64,000 bases of DNA from the NCBI GenBank assembly GCA_036271315.1, contig DATBAV010000036.1, positions 62,001-126,000 of the forward strand, read 5' to 3'. The notes beneath the pieces are model-generated. The model did no database searches and was not told where the DNA came from. It worked only from the letters and a program-made list of their open reading frames with translations. Made by a program: the position numbers and the translations under genes. Numbering within the stretch: position 1 is the first letter of the stretch; each line of letters opens with the position of its first letter. Shown here piece by piece: positions 1 to 8,048 of this stretch. The stretch is from VRUE01 sp036271315 (lineage in GTDB: Bacteria; Actinomycetota; Thermoleophilia; Solirubrobacterales; 70-9).

Positions 1-1620
1 AAGTCCATAGCGTCGGGCGCCCGCCGGTCGGTCTCCGATTCGGTTTTCGAGGCGAAGGTGCTGCACGAGGCCGGGATCGTTGGCTTGGTCCGCCCCGACA
101 AGGCGGCCAAGGTCGCCTCCACCTTCCTGCGCTGGGGTGCCTCGCCGGCCACCGGGGTCGCTGTATCGGCGCACAAATACCCGCACGAGACGATGCTGAT
201 CGACGAGCGCGGCTCGCTCAGTTTCGAGCGGGTGCACCGCCGCTCCAACGCGCTAGCCCACGCCTTTGCCGCGATGGGAATCGGGCCGAGCGACGGGATC
301 GGGATCATGTGCCGCAACCACCGCGGCTTCATCGAGACGACGCTGGCGGCAGCCAAGTTGGGCGCCAGCGCGCTCTACCTCAACACGATGTTCGCCGGGC
401 CGCAGTTGGTCGAGGTGACCAAGCGCGAGGAACCGAAGGCGCTGGTCTACGACGAGGAGTTTGCCGGCCTGCTCGATGGCGTCGATGACGGCATCGCCCG
501 CGTTGTCGCCTGGGCCGATGGCGATGTCGATGGCCCGACGCTCGACTCGCTGATCGTCGCCAACCCCGACTCCGACCACAAGCCACCGCCCGACAAACCC
601 CGCTTCGTCATCCTCACCTCTGGCACGACCGGCACCCCCAAGGGCGCCCAGCGCTCCAGCCCCGACGGCCTGATGGCGATGGCCTCGCTGATCGACCGGA
701 TTCCTTACCGGGCCCGTGAGACGATGATGATCGCGGCGCCGCTCTTTCACTCCTGGGGCTTCTTCCATTTCGCGATGAGCCTGTCCACCTCCTCGACGAT
801 GGTGTTGCGGCGACGCTTCGACGAGGAGGAGACACTGCGCGCGGTCCAGGACCACCGAGCGCAGGTTCTCGCCGTGGTGCCGGTGATGCTGCAGCGCATC
901 CTGCGCCTGTCCGATGAGACCCTCAACGCCTACGACCTTTCTTCGCTGCGGATCACCTCGGCCTCGGGGTCGGCGCTGCCGGGCGAGCTGGCGACCGAGT
1001 GGATGGATCGCTTCGGCGACAACGTCTATAACCTCTACGGCTCGACCGAGGTCGCCTACGCGACCGTCGCCACCCCGGAGGACCTGCGTGCTGCGCCCGG
1101 TACCGCCGGGCGACCGCCGCGGGGGACCATCGTCCGCCTCTTCGACGAGGACGGCCGCGAGGTCCCGCAGGGCGAGGTGGGGCGGATCTTCGTCGGCAAC
1201 GAGATGTCCTTCGAGGGCTATACCGGCGGCGGCGGCAAGGAGGCGATCGACGGCCTGCTGAGCAGCGGCGACGTCGGTCACATCGACGAGGGCGGCCGGC
1301 TCTTCATCGACGGTCGCGACGACGAGATGATCGTCTCCGGCGGCGAGAACGTCTTCCCCCGCGAGGTCGAGGACCTACTTGCCGACCACGACGGTGTGGT
1401 CGAGGTGGCGGTGATCGGCGTCGAGGACGCGGAGTTCGGTCAGCGGCTGAAGGCGTTCGTGGTCACCGCGGGCGAGGCCGAGGTCTCCGCCGAAGATCTC
1501 AAGGCTCACGTCAAGGCCAACCTCGCTGCCTACAAGGCGCCGCGCGAATTCGAGTTCCTCGACGAGCTGCCGCGCAACGCGACGGGGAAGGTTCTCAAGC
1601 GGGAGCTGCTAGTTCGCTAA
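1..1620 (+). CDS. Acyl-CoA synthetase, AMP-forming (5' end outside window)
   Basis: AMP-forming acyl-CoA ligase that would activate a fatty or other carboxylic acid to its CoA thioester through an acyl-adenylate. The frame is open from base 1 with no stop, so the N-terminus lies outside the window; GTG at 58 is the first possible internal start. Visible motifs are the phosphate-binding loop LTSGTTGTPKG (from about base 613), YGSTE near 1036, the segment SGGENVFPREVE, and the C-terminal PRNATGKVLKREL that carries the catalytic lysine. About 540 codons are present, close to full family length. Substrate chain length cannot be read. Acyl-CoA dehydrogenases and a thiolase further right fit a beta-oxidation role (inference). 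Confidence 0.9.
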   Translation, partial: KSIASGARRSVSDSVFEAKVLHEAGIVGLVRPDKAAKVASTFLRWGASPATGVAVSAHKYPHETMLIDERGSLSFERVHRRSNALAHAFAAMGIGPSDGIGIMCRNHRGFIETTLAAAKLGASALYLNTMFAGPQLVEVTKREEPKALVYDEEFAGLLDGVDDGIARVVAWADGDVDGPTLDSLIVANPDSDHKPPPDKPRFVILTSGTTGTPKGAQRSSPDGLMAMASLIDRIPYRARETMMIAAPLFHSWGFFHFAMSLSTSSTMVLRRRFDEEETLRAVQDHRAQVLAVVPVMLQRILRLSDETLNAYDLSSLRITSASGSALPGELATEWMDRFGDNVYNLYGSTEVAYATVATPEDLRAAPGTAGRPPRGTIVRLFDEDGREVPQGEVGRIFVGNEMSFEGYTGGGGKEAIDGLLSSGDVGHIDEGGRLFIDGRDDEMIVSGGENVFPREVEDLLADHDGVVEVAVIGVEDAEFGQRLKAFVVTAGEAEVSAEDLKAHVKANLAAYKAPREFEFLDELPRNATGKVLKRELLVR

Positions 1621-1684
1621 ATGCGCGTTTATGCGCTGGGCAGGGGTAGCGGGACCGCCGATCGCGGTAGTAGGTTGGCGCTCA

Positions 1685-2554
1685 ATGGGCGAAGCGGCGA
1701 CTCAGTTGAAAGCGGTTGGGGCGGCGAGCGAGGAGTTGCATGAGACCGCCAAGCAGGCGCTCGAGTGGGTACGGGTCAGCGAGGAGCGCGTTGCCAAGGC
1801 CGAGGCTCGCAGCGAGGAGCTGCGCGGCGAGCTGAAGGCGAAGGCGATGGCAACCGTGCGCAAGCTCGGCAAAGAAGGGCAGGCGCGAATCGAGGTCGAG
1901 CGGGCCAAGAGCAAGGAGGCTGAGGCGCGGGCGAGCCGTGTCGAGGAGGCTCGCGATCGAGCCGAGAAGGCCTTCGAGCAAGCACAGAAGCAAGCAGACT
2001 CAGACCGCAAAGCGCTGGCCAAGGAGATGACCGCGCTCAAGGCCGATGCCCAGCGCTCGATCGACGCCGGCATCAAGGCTGCCGAGCGCAAGGCCGCGCA
2101 GCGTCACACCGAAGCGCTTGATCGGGTCAAGCTGGAGGCGGACCAGCGGGTCGCCGCCGCCGAGCAGCGCGCGGTCGAAGCCGAGGCCGCGGCGGCCGAG
2201 GCGCACCAGCTGGCCGTCAAGCTCGAGACCGAGATCGAGGAGCGGGTGATGCAGGGCACCGAGGACGTGCGCCGCGAGGCCGACGAGCGGGTGCGCACCC
2301 TGGTCGAGAAGGTCGAAGGCGAGGCCGTCGAGATGGCGCGGGCGCGCGCCGAGGAGGCGCTGAAAGCCGAGTCGGACCGCATCCGTGCCCAGGCCGAGCA
2401 GCGCGAGGACCGCGTCAGGCGGGCGGCCGAGGACGAGATCAAGGCGAGCGCCTCGCGGGCGCGTCGCGAGGTCCTGGCGGCGGCAGATAAGACCGCACCC
2501 TCCTGGGAGCGCCGCGAGGCGACTCCTTCCGGGTCCGGCTACCGCACCTTCTAG
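1685..2554 (+). CDS. Alanine/glutamate-rich coiled-coil protein
   Basis: About 289 residues, almost entirely charged heptad-like sequence rich in Ala, Glu, Arg and Lys, predicted to form one long coiled coil. There is no signal peptide, membrane segment or enzymatic motif. The ATG at 1685 is preferred over the upstream in-frame ATG at 1631, because the extra 18 residues (Trp/Gly/Pro-rich) do not resemble the coiled coil. The gene sits 20 bp before cysS in the same direction and may be co-transcribed. A structural or scaffolding role is possible, but no family is recognised and composition alone could make it resemble unrelated coiled-coil proteins. Confidence 0.65.
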   Translation: MGEAATQLKAVGAASEELHETAKQALEWVRVSEERVAKAEARSEELRGELKAKAMATVRKLGKEGQARIEVERAKSKEAEARASRVEEARDRAEKAFEQAQKQADSDRKALAKEMTALKADAQRSIDAGIKAAERKAAQRHTEALDRVKLEADQRVAAAEQRAVEAEAAAAEAHQLAVKLETEIEERVMQGTEDVRREADERVRTLVEKVEGEAVEMARARAEEALKAESDRIRAQAEQREDRVRRAAEDEIKASASRARREVLAAADKTAPSWERREATPSGSGYRTF

Positions 2555-2574
2555 ACCTCTTTAGCATCCGCCCG

Positions 2575-3984
2575 ATGCGAGCGGTGCGGATCAGGGACAC
2601 GCTGACGGGGGACCTCGTCCCCCTCGACGCGACCGGCGAGGTCGGCATCTACGCCTGCGGCCCGACCGTCTACAGCCGCATCCACATCGGCAATGCGCGT
2701 CCGTTCGTCGTCTTCTCCCTGCTCGCCCGGTTCCTCAAGTCGGAGGGGTACGCGACGAAGCTGGTCGTCAATGTCACCGATATCAACGACAAGATCTACC
2801 TTGCCGCCGGCGAGGCCGGCGAGGAGTCGGGAGAGTTTGCGGCGCGGATGACCCGCGCCTACTTCGAGGACACGGGTCGGCTCGGGCTGGGGCGGCCGGA
2901 CGCGGAGCCGCTGGCGACGGAGACGATCGGCGGCATCGTTGCGCTGATCGCCGATCTGATCTCGGCTGACCACGCCTATGAGTCCGGCGGCGACGTTTAC
3001 TTCCGCGTGCGCAGCTTCGGCCCTTACGGGAAGCTCTCCAACCGCCGCACCGAGGACATGGACCAGGGCGAGGAGGCAGGGTCGGACTCGCTCAAGGAGG
3101 ACCCACTCGACTTCGCTCTCTGGAAGGCTCACAAGCTCGGCGAGGACACCTCCTGGGACTCGCCTTGGGGCCCGGGCCGTCCCGGCTGGCACATCGAGTG
3201 CTCGGCCATGGCCGAGGCCGAGCTGGGACCCTCCTTCGCGATCCACGGCGGCGGCTCGGACCTGGTCTTCCCCCACCACGAGAACGAGATCGCCCAGTCC
3301 GAGGCGGCCGGGCGGCCGTTTGCGCGAGTCTGGATGCACAACGGGATGGTCGAGACGGATGCGGAGAAGATGTCCAAGTCCGAGGGGAACATCTTTCAGC
3401 TGGCCGAGGCGCTTGATCAGTACGGGGCGGAGGCGGTCGTTGCGTATCTGATCTCCGGGCACTACCGGCAGCCACTTGCCTTTGGGCCGCAGCAGATGGA
3501 GGAAGCGGTTGCCCAAGTTCAGAGGCTTAGGAACTTCTTTCGGGGGCACCCGGTGCGTGGGGCGTCGGGAGAGGGTCCCGGGGCCGGCTTCGCCGGGAGT
3601 TCCCCGGGACCCTCTCCCGACGCCCCACGCAGTGCGGCGGCCTCCCGAGTCGAGAGCTTCAGAGAGGCGCTGGCGGACGACTTCAACACGCCGAGGGCAA
3701 TGGCCGAGGTGTTTGAGCTGGTGGCGGAAGCGAATCGGGACGAGGTCTCCGGGGCGGCAGATGCCCTGGCGGAGATGCTGGCGCTCGTCGGCCTCAGCTC
3801 TCTTACCCAGCCGGATCAGGGAGCTGAGGCCGACGACGAAGCGGAGAAGCTTCTGGAGCAGCGGCAGGAGGCTCGGGCGGCTAAGGACTTCGGGCGGGCG
3901 GATGAGATTCGCGACAGGCTCTCTGAGCTCGGCTGGGAGGTTCGTGATTCGGCGGACGGCGCCAAGCTCGTGCCGAAGACCTGA
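2575..3984 (+). CDS. cysS: Cysteinyl-tRNA synthetase
   Basis: Class I aminoacyl-tRNA synthetase that charges tRNA-Cys. Zinc ligand Cys28 lies in YACGPTV, the HIGH-type motif HIGN is at residues 37-40, the zinc-site segments HIECSAM and FPHHENE follow, and KMSKS lies near residue 266. The C-terminal DALR-type helical region begins near ADDFNTPRAM. At 469 residues the length is normal. Residues about 327-353 form a Gly/Ser/Pro/Ala-rich loop between the catalytic core and the helical domain; it is encoded by a perfect 30-bp inverted repeat (see findings), which looks like an in-frame insertion into a variable surface loop. The stop overlaps the start of the next gene by one base, so the two are probably one operon. 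Confidence 0.97.
   Translation: MRAVRIRDTLTGDLVPLDATGEVGIYACGPTVYSRIHIGNARPFVVFSLLARFLKSEGYATKLVVNVTDINDKIYLAAGEAGEESGEFAARMTRAYFEDTGRLGLGRPDAEPLATETIGGIVALIADLISADHAYESGGDVYFRVRSFGPYGKLSNRRTEDMDQGEEAGSDSLKEDPLDFALWKAHKLGEDTSWDSPWGPGRPGWHIECSAMAEAELGPSFAIHGGGSDLVFPHHENEIAQSEAAGRPFARVWMHNGMVETDAEKMSKSEGNIFQLAEALDQYGAEAVVAYLISGHYRQPLAFGPQQMEEAVAQVQRLRNFFRGHPVRGASGEGPGAGFAGSSPGPSPDAPRSAAASRVESFREALADDFNTPRAMAEVFELVAEANRDEVSGAADALAEMLALVGLSSLTQPDQGAEADDEAEKLLEQRQEARAAKDFGRADEIRDRLSELGWEVRDSADGAKLVPKT
3554..3631. repeat. Perfect 30-bp inverted repeat inside cysS
   Basis: Left arm 3554-3583 (begins TGCGTGGGGCGTCGGGAGAG) is exactly complementary to right arm 3602-3631, separated by 18 bases that contain a small CCGGC-ttc-GCCGG hairpin. 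The arms lie in frame within cysS and are translated. The arm sequence is unrelated to the shared core of the intergenic elements at 10054 and 41958, but the overall design (long perfect GC-rich arms) is similar. Confidence 0.95.
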
Positions 3985-4640
3985 TGGCTGCGCAGGTCAT
4001 CTACGGGAAGCAGCCGGTCGCCGAGGCCGAACGAGGCCGACGACGCCAGGTGTTGCGGGTCTGGCGGGCGCCCGAGACTTCGGTAGTCGAATTGGAGCGG
4101 CTGTGTGGGTCGCCTGACCATCAGGGGGTCGTGGCGGAGGTTGAGCCTTATACATACGCCGGTGCCGTGGAGTTGCTGCGGGCCGAGAACGCGCTTCTGG
4201 TCGCGCTCGATCAGGTGCAGGATCCGCGCAACCTCGGCGCGGTCGCGCGCTCGGCCGAGGCTGCGGGGGCGGCAGGGCTCGTCGTTCCCGAGCGCCGCTC
4301 GGCCGCCGTTACGGCCGTTGCCTGCAAGGCATCGGCGGGAGCGGTCGAGCACCTGGCGATCGCCCACGTGCGCAACCTCGCCGACTGGCTGGCCGAGGCA
4401 AAGGAGGCGGGCTTCTGGATCTGGGGGGCCGATGCCGAGGCGAAGCAGGCGCCGTGGAACGTGGACCTGAGCGGGCCGACCGTGCTTGTCTTGGGCGGGG
4501 AGGGCAAGGGCCTGCGCCCGCGTGTCGCTTCCGCTTGCGACGGGCTGATCGCGCTGCCGCAGCGGGGCAAGATCGACTCGCTAAACGTCTCGGCTGCCGC
4601 CGCGGCGCTGCTCTTTGAGGCGGTTCGGCAGCGCCAATAA
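3984..4640 (+). CDS. rlmB: SpoU-family 23S rRNA 2'-O-methyltransferase (RlmB/TrmH type)
   Basis: SPOUT-class RNA 2'-O-ribose methyltransferase using S-adenosylmethionine. The three SpoU motifs are present in order: NLGAVARSAEAAG, then LVLGGEGKGLRPRV, then LPQRGKIDSLNVSAAAAAL, which build the trefoil-knot cofactor site. A short N-terminal part (IYGKQPVAEAERG ... HQGVVAEVEPY) matches the RNA-binding domain seen in RlmB, so G2251-type 23S rRNA methylation is the likeliest target. At 218 residues it is slightly shorter than most RlmB proteins. The ATG overlaps the cysS stop as TGATG, and the cysS-rlmB order is common in Gram-positive bacteria. A tRNA target cannot be excluded. Confidence 0.9.
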   Translation: MAAQVIYGKQPVAEAERGRRRQVLRVWRAPETSVVELERLCGSPDHQGVVAEVEPYTYAGAVELLRAENALLVALDQVQDPRNLGAVARSAEAAGAAGLVVPERRSAAVTAVACKASAGAVEHLAIAHVRNLADWLAEAKEAGFWIWGADAEAKQAPWNVDLSGPTVLVLGGEGKGLRPRVASACDGLIALPQRGKIDSLNVSAAAAALLFEAVRQRQ

Positions 4641-4674
4641 TTGCAACGGCATTTGCACGAACCTAAGTTCGGGG

Positions 4675-4702
4675 TTGACAGAACACCGCGCAACCGTAAA
4701 CT
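4675..4702 (+). promoter_or_regulatory. Sigma-70-type promoter of the sigH-like gene
   Basis: Consensus -35 box TTGACA at 4675-4680 and TAAACT at 4697-4702, with a 16-bp spacer, in a comparatively AT-rich gap. The leader that follows is about 110 bases and contains two GGCGCC sites (4761-4766 and 4781-4786) that can pair around a GGGGAGG segment, then a good ribosome-binding site AGGAG at 4801-4805. Confidence 0.65.
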
Positions 4703-4813
4703 ACCCCGCCAACAAGGGTTAAACCTCAGCTTGAGTCTGAGATTTCCCAGTCCATATTGAGGCGCCACCAGGGGAGGTAAGGCGCCACGACCCTTCATCA
4801 AGGAGAAGGATCT

Positions 4814-5524
4814 GTGGCTCTATCTTCGCCGACCCAGGAAATGCAGCTTCCCTCAGGCCGTCTCAACGGCTCGCTTAAACCGGCCGACGCTAACCTTCAA
4901 CCTGAGCTTGATGACCACTATCTGGTCGCTCTTGCCAAGGACGGGCGGACCGATGCCTACGATGCGATCGTTCGCCGCTATCGCGGCTTCGTCCGTCTCA
5001 AGGCCTCCTCGTACTTCCTGCTCGGGGGCGAGGCCGATGACCTGATCCAGGAAGGCCTGCTCGGCCTCTACAAGGCGATTCGCGACTACCGCACCGACCG
5101 CGAGTCGAGCTTCCGCAACTTCGCCGAGCTCTGCATTACCCGCCAGATCATCACCGCGGTGAAGACGGCGACCCGCAATAAGCACACGCCGCTCAACCAG
5201 TACGTCTCCTTCAGCCAGACCCCAGCGGCGGCGGGTGATTCCGACACGACCCTCGACGAGATCCTGCCCGGCCCCACGGTGCACGACCCGGTCAACCAGG
5301 TGATCGCCTCCGAAGAGCTCGACAGCCTCGTCTCCTGCCTGTCCGGCGTCTCGGGCGTGCTCTCGGACCTCGAGAGCCGCGTGCTCTCTCTCTACCTCGA
5401 CGGCCACTCCTACGAGGAGACCGCCGAGCGGCTCGAGTGCGACACCAAGACCGTGGACAACGCCCTGCAGCGGGTCAAGCGCAAGGTCGGCGCCCACCTC
5501 GCCTCGCGCGAGACCCTGAACTAG
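4814..5524 (+). CDS. RNA polymerase sigma factor, SigH-like (sigma-70 family)
   Basis: 236 residues, starting at GTG with AGGAG eight bases upstream. Region 2 carries YDAIVRRYRGFVRLKASSYF and GGEADDLIQEGLLGLYKAIRDY, the core-binding and -10 recognition part. Region 4 ends with SYEETAERLECDTKTVDNAL, the -35 helix-turn-helix. The arrangement and spacing match SigH (Spo0H-like) alternative sigma factors, longer than ECF factors and without region 3. It has its own consensus promoter and stands alone, so it is probably a separately controlled regulator; which regulon it reads is not visible. Its last bases overlap the convergent GNAT-like gene as CTAG, so both stop codons share the same four bases. 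Confidence 0.88.
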   Translation: MALSSPTQEMQLPSGRLNGSLKPADANLQPELDDHYLVALAKDGRTDAYDAIVRRYRGFVRLKASSYFLLGGEADDLIQEGLLGLYKAIRDYRTDRESSFRNFAELCITRQIITAVKTATRNKHTPLNQYVSFSQTPAAAGDSDTTLDEILPGPTVHDPVNQVIASEELDSLVSCLSGVSGVLSDLESRVLSLYLDGHSYEETAERLECDTKTVDNALQRVKRKVGAHLASRETLN

Positions 5525-6531
5525 GGCAGGTCGGCGAGGACATACTCGAGTAGTTCGCGGCCGTGTTCGGAGGCGACGGAGACGTCGTCGGCCTTGATCC
5601 GGACCCGGTGCAGGGACTGCATGCGCAGCACGTCGCCGTCGCAGCGGCTGTTGGGGAAGACGCCCGAGTAGGAGACGCCGAGCGCCTCGAGGTGATCGGC
5701 GACGAGGGCGGTGGCGGGGAGATCCAGCGGTAGGTCGAGGTAGATCGCGTCCAGGCAGACGCGATGGAAGAGGTGGTGTCGCTCCGCCGCGACCACCGCC
5801 TCCAGGTCGGCGCCGGGAACGTGCACGGTGATTAGCGCGAGGTTGTGGTCCTCGTCGACCGCCACATGCAGCTCGCTGCGCTCTGCCAGCTCGGCATCGG
5901 CGGCCGGCTCGGCGAGCGTTCCCCGCAGCTCGCAGAGGTCGATGGTTTGTCCGACGATCTCGCGGTGGCGCTCGGGGACGAAGACCGGACGCCGATGGCC
6001 ATCGTTCAGCTTGGTGTAGAAGAGCGCCGCCGACTGCCGCCCGCGCCGCTCCCGTCGGGCGGCGTCGTTTGCGACCGAGGCCGGGATCCAGCCGAGCAGG
6101 AAGCCGGTCTCGTGGGCACCGAGCTCGATGTTGGCGCGCTGGCTGTAGGGGTGGGCCGCGGTCGCCTCGCTGTACATGCCGGCCAGCCCCTGCTCCGCCG
6201 CCCAATCCATCAGGAAGCGCTTGGTCCTGGTGAAGAGGTGCTGTCCCCGCGCCGCTGGCATCGTCACCGCCTGGCCGGAGTGCCCGACGGCGTCCCCCGC
6301 CGCGCCCAGGCTCATTCCCTCATGGCAGAGCAGCTCCCCATCCTCGGTCTCGGCCACGCAGGCGACGTAGGTCCCGGCCGCCAATCGCGCCGACACCTCG
6401 GCGGTGTCGTAGACCCAGCGCACGTCGTAGCTGTCGCCGTAGGCAGCCTCGATCGCCTCGCTCAGCACCGCGCCCTCGTCGGGCTCGAGGAACCGGAACC
6501 GTGCCTCAGCTCCGCTGCCGGACTCGCTCAT
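5521..6531 (-). CDS. GNAT-like acyltransferase-domain protein
   Basis: 336 residues, cytoplasmic, no signal peptide. The N-terminal half (YDVRWVYDTAEVSARL ... YVACVAETEDGELLCHEGM) and the segment TKRFLMDWAAEQGLAGMYSE resemble the divergent GNAT acetyltransferase fold found with serine-kinase or anti-sigma-type regulators. The C-terminal half (residues about 200-336) is a second alpha/beta region ending in SVASEHGRELLEYVLADL. No clear acetyl-CoA pyrophosphate loop (Q/RxxGxG/A) is visible, so enzymatic activity is uncertain. It is convergent with and overlaps the sigH-like gene. Function not assigned. Confidence 0.6.
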   Translation of the reverse strand: MSESGSGAEARFRFLEPDEGAVLSEAIEAAYGDSYDVRWVYDTAEVSARLAAGTYVACVAETEDGELLCHEGMSLGAAGDAVGHSGQAVTMPAARGQHLFTRTKRFLMDWAAEQGLAGMYSEATAAHPYSQRANIELGAHETGFLLGWIPASVANDAARRERRGRQSAALFYTKLNDGHRRPVFVPERHREIVGQTIDLCELRGTLAEPAADAELAERSELHVAVDEDHNLALITVHVPGADLEAVVAAERHHLFHRVCLDAIYLDLPLDLPATALVADHLEALGVSYSGVFPNSRCDGDVLRMQSLHRVRIKADDVSVASEHGRELLEYVLADLP

Positions 6532-6552
6532 GGTCTTTATATTCGGCAGACT

Positions 6553-6625
6553 GCCCGCCTAGCTCAACTGGTAGAGCACCGCTCTTGTAAAGCGGAGGTT
6601 TCCGGTTCGATCCCGGAGGCGGGCT
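6553..6625 (+). tRNA. tRNA-Thr (anticodon TGT)
   Basis: A 73-base cloverleaf. Acceptor stem GCCCGCC pairs with GGCGGGC, the discriminator base is T, and CCA is not encoded. The D arm contains AGCTCAACTGGTAGAGC. The anticodon stem CCGCT/AGCGG closes loop CTTGTAA, giving anticodon TGT (threonine ACA codons). The T arm is CCGGTTCGATCCCGG. It stands between two minus-strand genes, nine bases from the stop of the SHOCT gene. Confidence 0.97.
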
Positions 6626-6633
6626 CTCGCCGA

Positions 6634-8025
6634 TCAGGCCTCGTTGCCGGCGTTGCTGAGCACGCGTTGCTTCTCGCTCGCGAACTCCTCGTCGGTGAGG
6701 ATGCCTTTCTCGTGCATCGAGGCGAGTCGCTCGAGGCGGGCGAGGCGGGCGTCCTCATCGTCGAGGGGCATCGCGGCCGTCGTGGCCTCGTTGCCACCCT
6801 CGCCGTTCGGTTTGCGCATCTCCGGCAGGCGCAGCTTGGCGGCACGCTCGCCGAGGTTGGCGTCTTTGACCGCACCGACCACCTTGTCCTTGGTGCGGCC
6901 GACCACGTCGCCGTAGCTGGCGTCGGGGAATTCCTCGCCGGCCTGTTTGCGCAGCTCGTGGATGCCGAAGGCGGCGAGGCCGGCGATCACCAGCGTGGTG
7001 AGGAAGGAGCGCAGGTTCTGGGTCGGTGCCGAGAGGAAGTAGATGCCGACGATGATCGCCAGGCCGGCGTAGACGTAGGCGGGGAACTCGCGCAGGATCG
7101 GCGCGATCGAGCGCCGGGTCGAGCGGGCCGAGCCGGTCGGCGAGGCGAGCCAGCCGGCGATCCCGAAGAGCACGCCGATGACGATCACGGTGGTGGCAAT
7201 GCTGGTCATCAAGGAGGTGCCGATCGACCAGGCCGCTTCCGCCGCCGGCTTGACGCTCTCTTCGTTGACCAGCTGACCGACGACGATGCCGCCGGCGACC
7301 TCGCGGAAGACGATCACGGCAAAGCCGGCCGCGATCAGGCCGATGCCGCTGTATAGGACCGTCACCCAGCGGCTCTCGCGCGAGAGGTAGATGGCGAAGC
7401 CGAAGCAGAGGAAAGTGAGCAGCGACAGCACCAGCGCCAGGCCCTTGATCGCGACGACGATGTCCTGCGCCGTCTTCAGCTGGTCGGAGCGCAGGATCGT
7501 GATCTGGCCTGCGTCCGGGGGCAGCTTTTCGGCCAGGTTGGCGCCGATTCCGACCTGGCTGGCCAGGTTGGTGATCAGGCTGCCGAGGTTGAGGCTGACC
7601 TTGCCTTCTTCGGTCGCCAGCGTCCCTTCCTTTTCTTCCAGGACTTCCAGCAGCTGTTCGTGGGTCGTTTTGTTGGCGCTCTTCCAGAGTTCCTGGGCGG
7701 TCGAGCTTTCCAGCACCTTTTCGGCCCCGGAGCCGGCGACCTGGCGAAGGCCACCGGAAATAGGCCCGGCCAGTTCCTTGGTGTCCCCGGGAAGCTTTTC
7801 GCTCAGTTCCTTTTCGACGTCGACGTTTTCGTAGAGCTGGTCGACGAGGTAATTACTGACCGCTTCGCGGACCTTCGAGTTCTGGATCAGGCGGCCGCTG
7901 GTGTTGACCCACTCGCCGGTGTCGAGCGCCTGGCGCTCGGTCCAGATCGCAAAAACGCTGAGAAAGGCGAGTAGCGAGCCGAGCACGATCAGCACTCTCA
8001 CCAGGCGTCGGCGTCCGCGGCTCAT
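6634..8025 (-). CDS. Multi-pass membrane protein with C-terminal SHOCT domain
   Basis: 463 residues. An N-terminal membrane helix (LVRVLIVLGSLLAFLSVFAIW) is followed by an extracytoplasmic region of about 180 residues (EWVNTSGRLIQNSKVREAVSNY ... ), then four to five more hydrophobic segments (ALVLSLLTFLCFGFAIYLS, GLIAAGFAVIVF, IGTSLMTSIATTVIVIGVLF, YVYAGLAIIVGIYFLSA, LVIAGLAAFGI). A charged cytoplasmic tail ends in a SHOCT domain (LERLASMHEKGILTDEEFAS), a short module often attached to bacterial membrane proteins. This kind of protein is common in actinobacteria, but its biochemical role is unknown. Confidence 0.8.
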   Translation of the reverse strand: MSRGRRRLVRVLIVLGSLLAFLSVFAIWTERQALDTGEWVNTSGRLIQNSKVREAVSNYLVDQLYENVDVEKELSEKLPGDTKELAGPISGGLRQVAGSGAEKVLESSTAQELWKSANKTTHEQLLEVLEEKEGTLATEEGKVSLNLGSLITNLASQVGIGANLAEKLPPDAGQITILRSDQLKTAQDIVVAIKGLALVLSLLTFLCFGFAIYLSRESRWVTVLYSGIGLIAAGFAVIVFREVAGGIVVGQLVNEESVKPAAEAAWSIGTSLMTSIATTVIVIGVLFGIAGWLASPTGSARSTRRSIAPILREFPAYVYAGLAIIVGIYFLSAPTQNLRSFLTTLVIAGLAAFGIHELRKQAGEEFPDASYGDVVGRTKDKVVGAVKDANLGERAAKLRLPEMRKPNGEGGNEATTAAMPLDDEDARLARLERLASMHEKGILTDEEFASEKQRVLSNAGNEA

Positions 8026-8048
8026 CGGCGTGATGCTATACGTGACGC

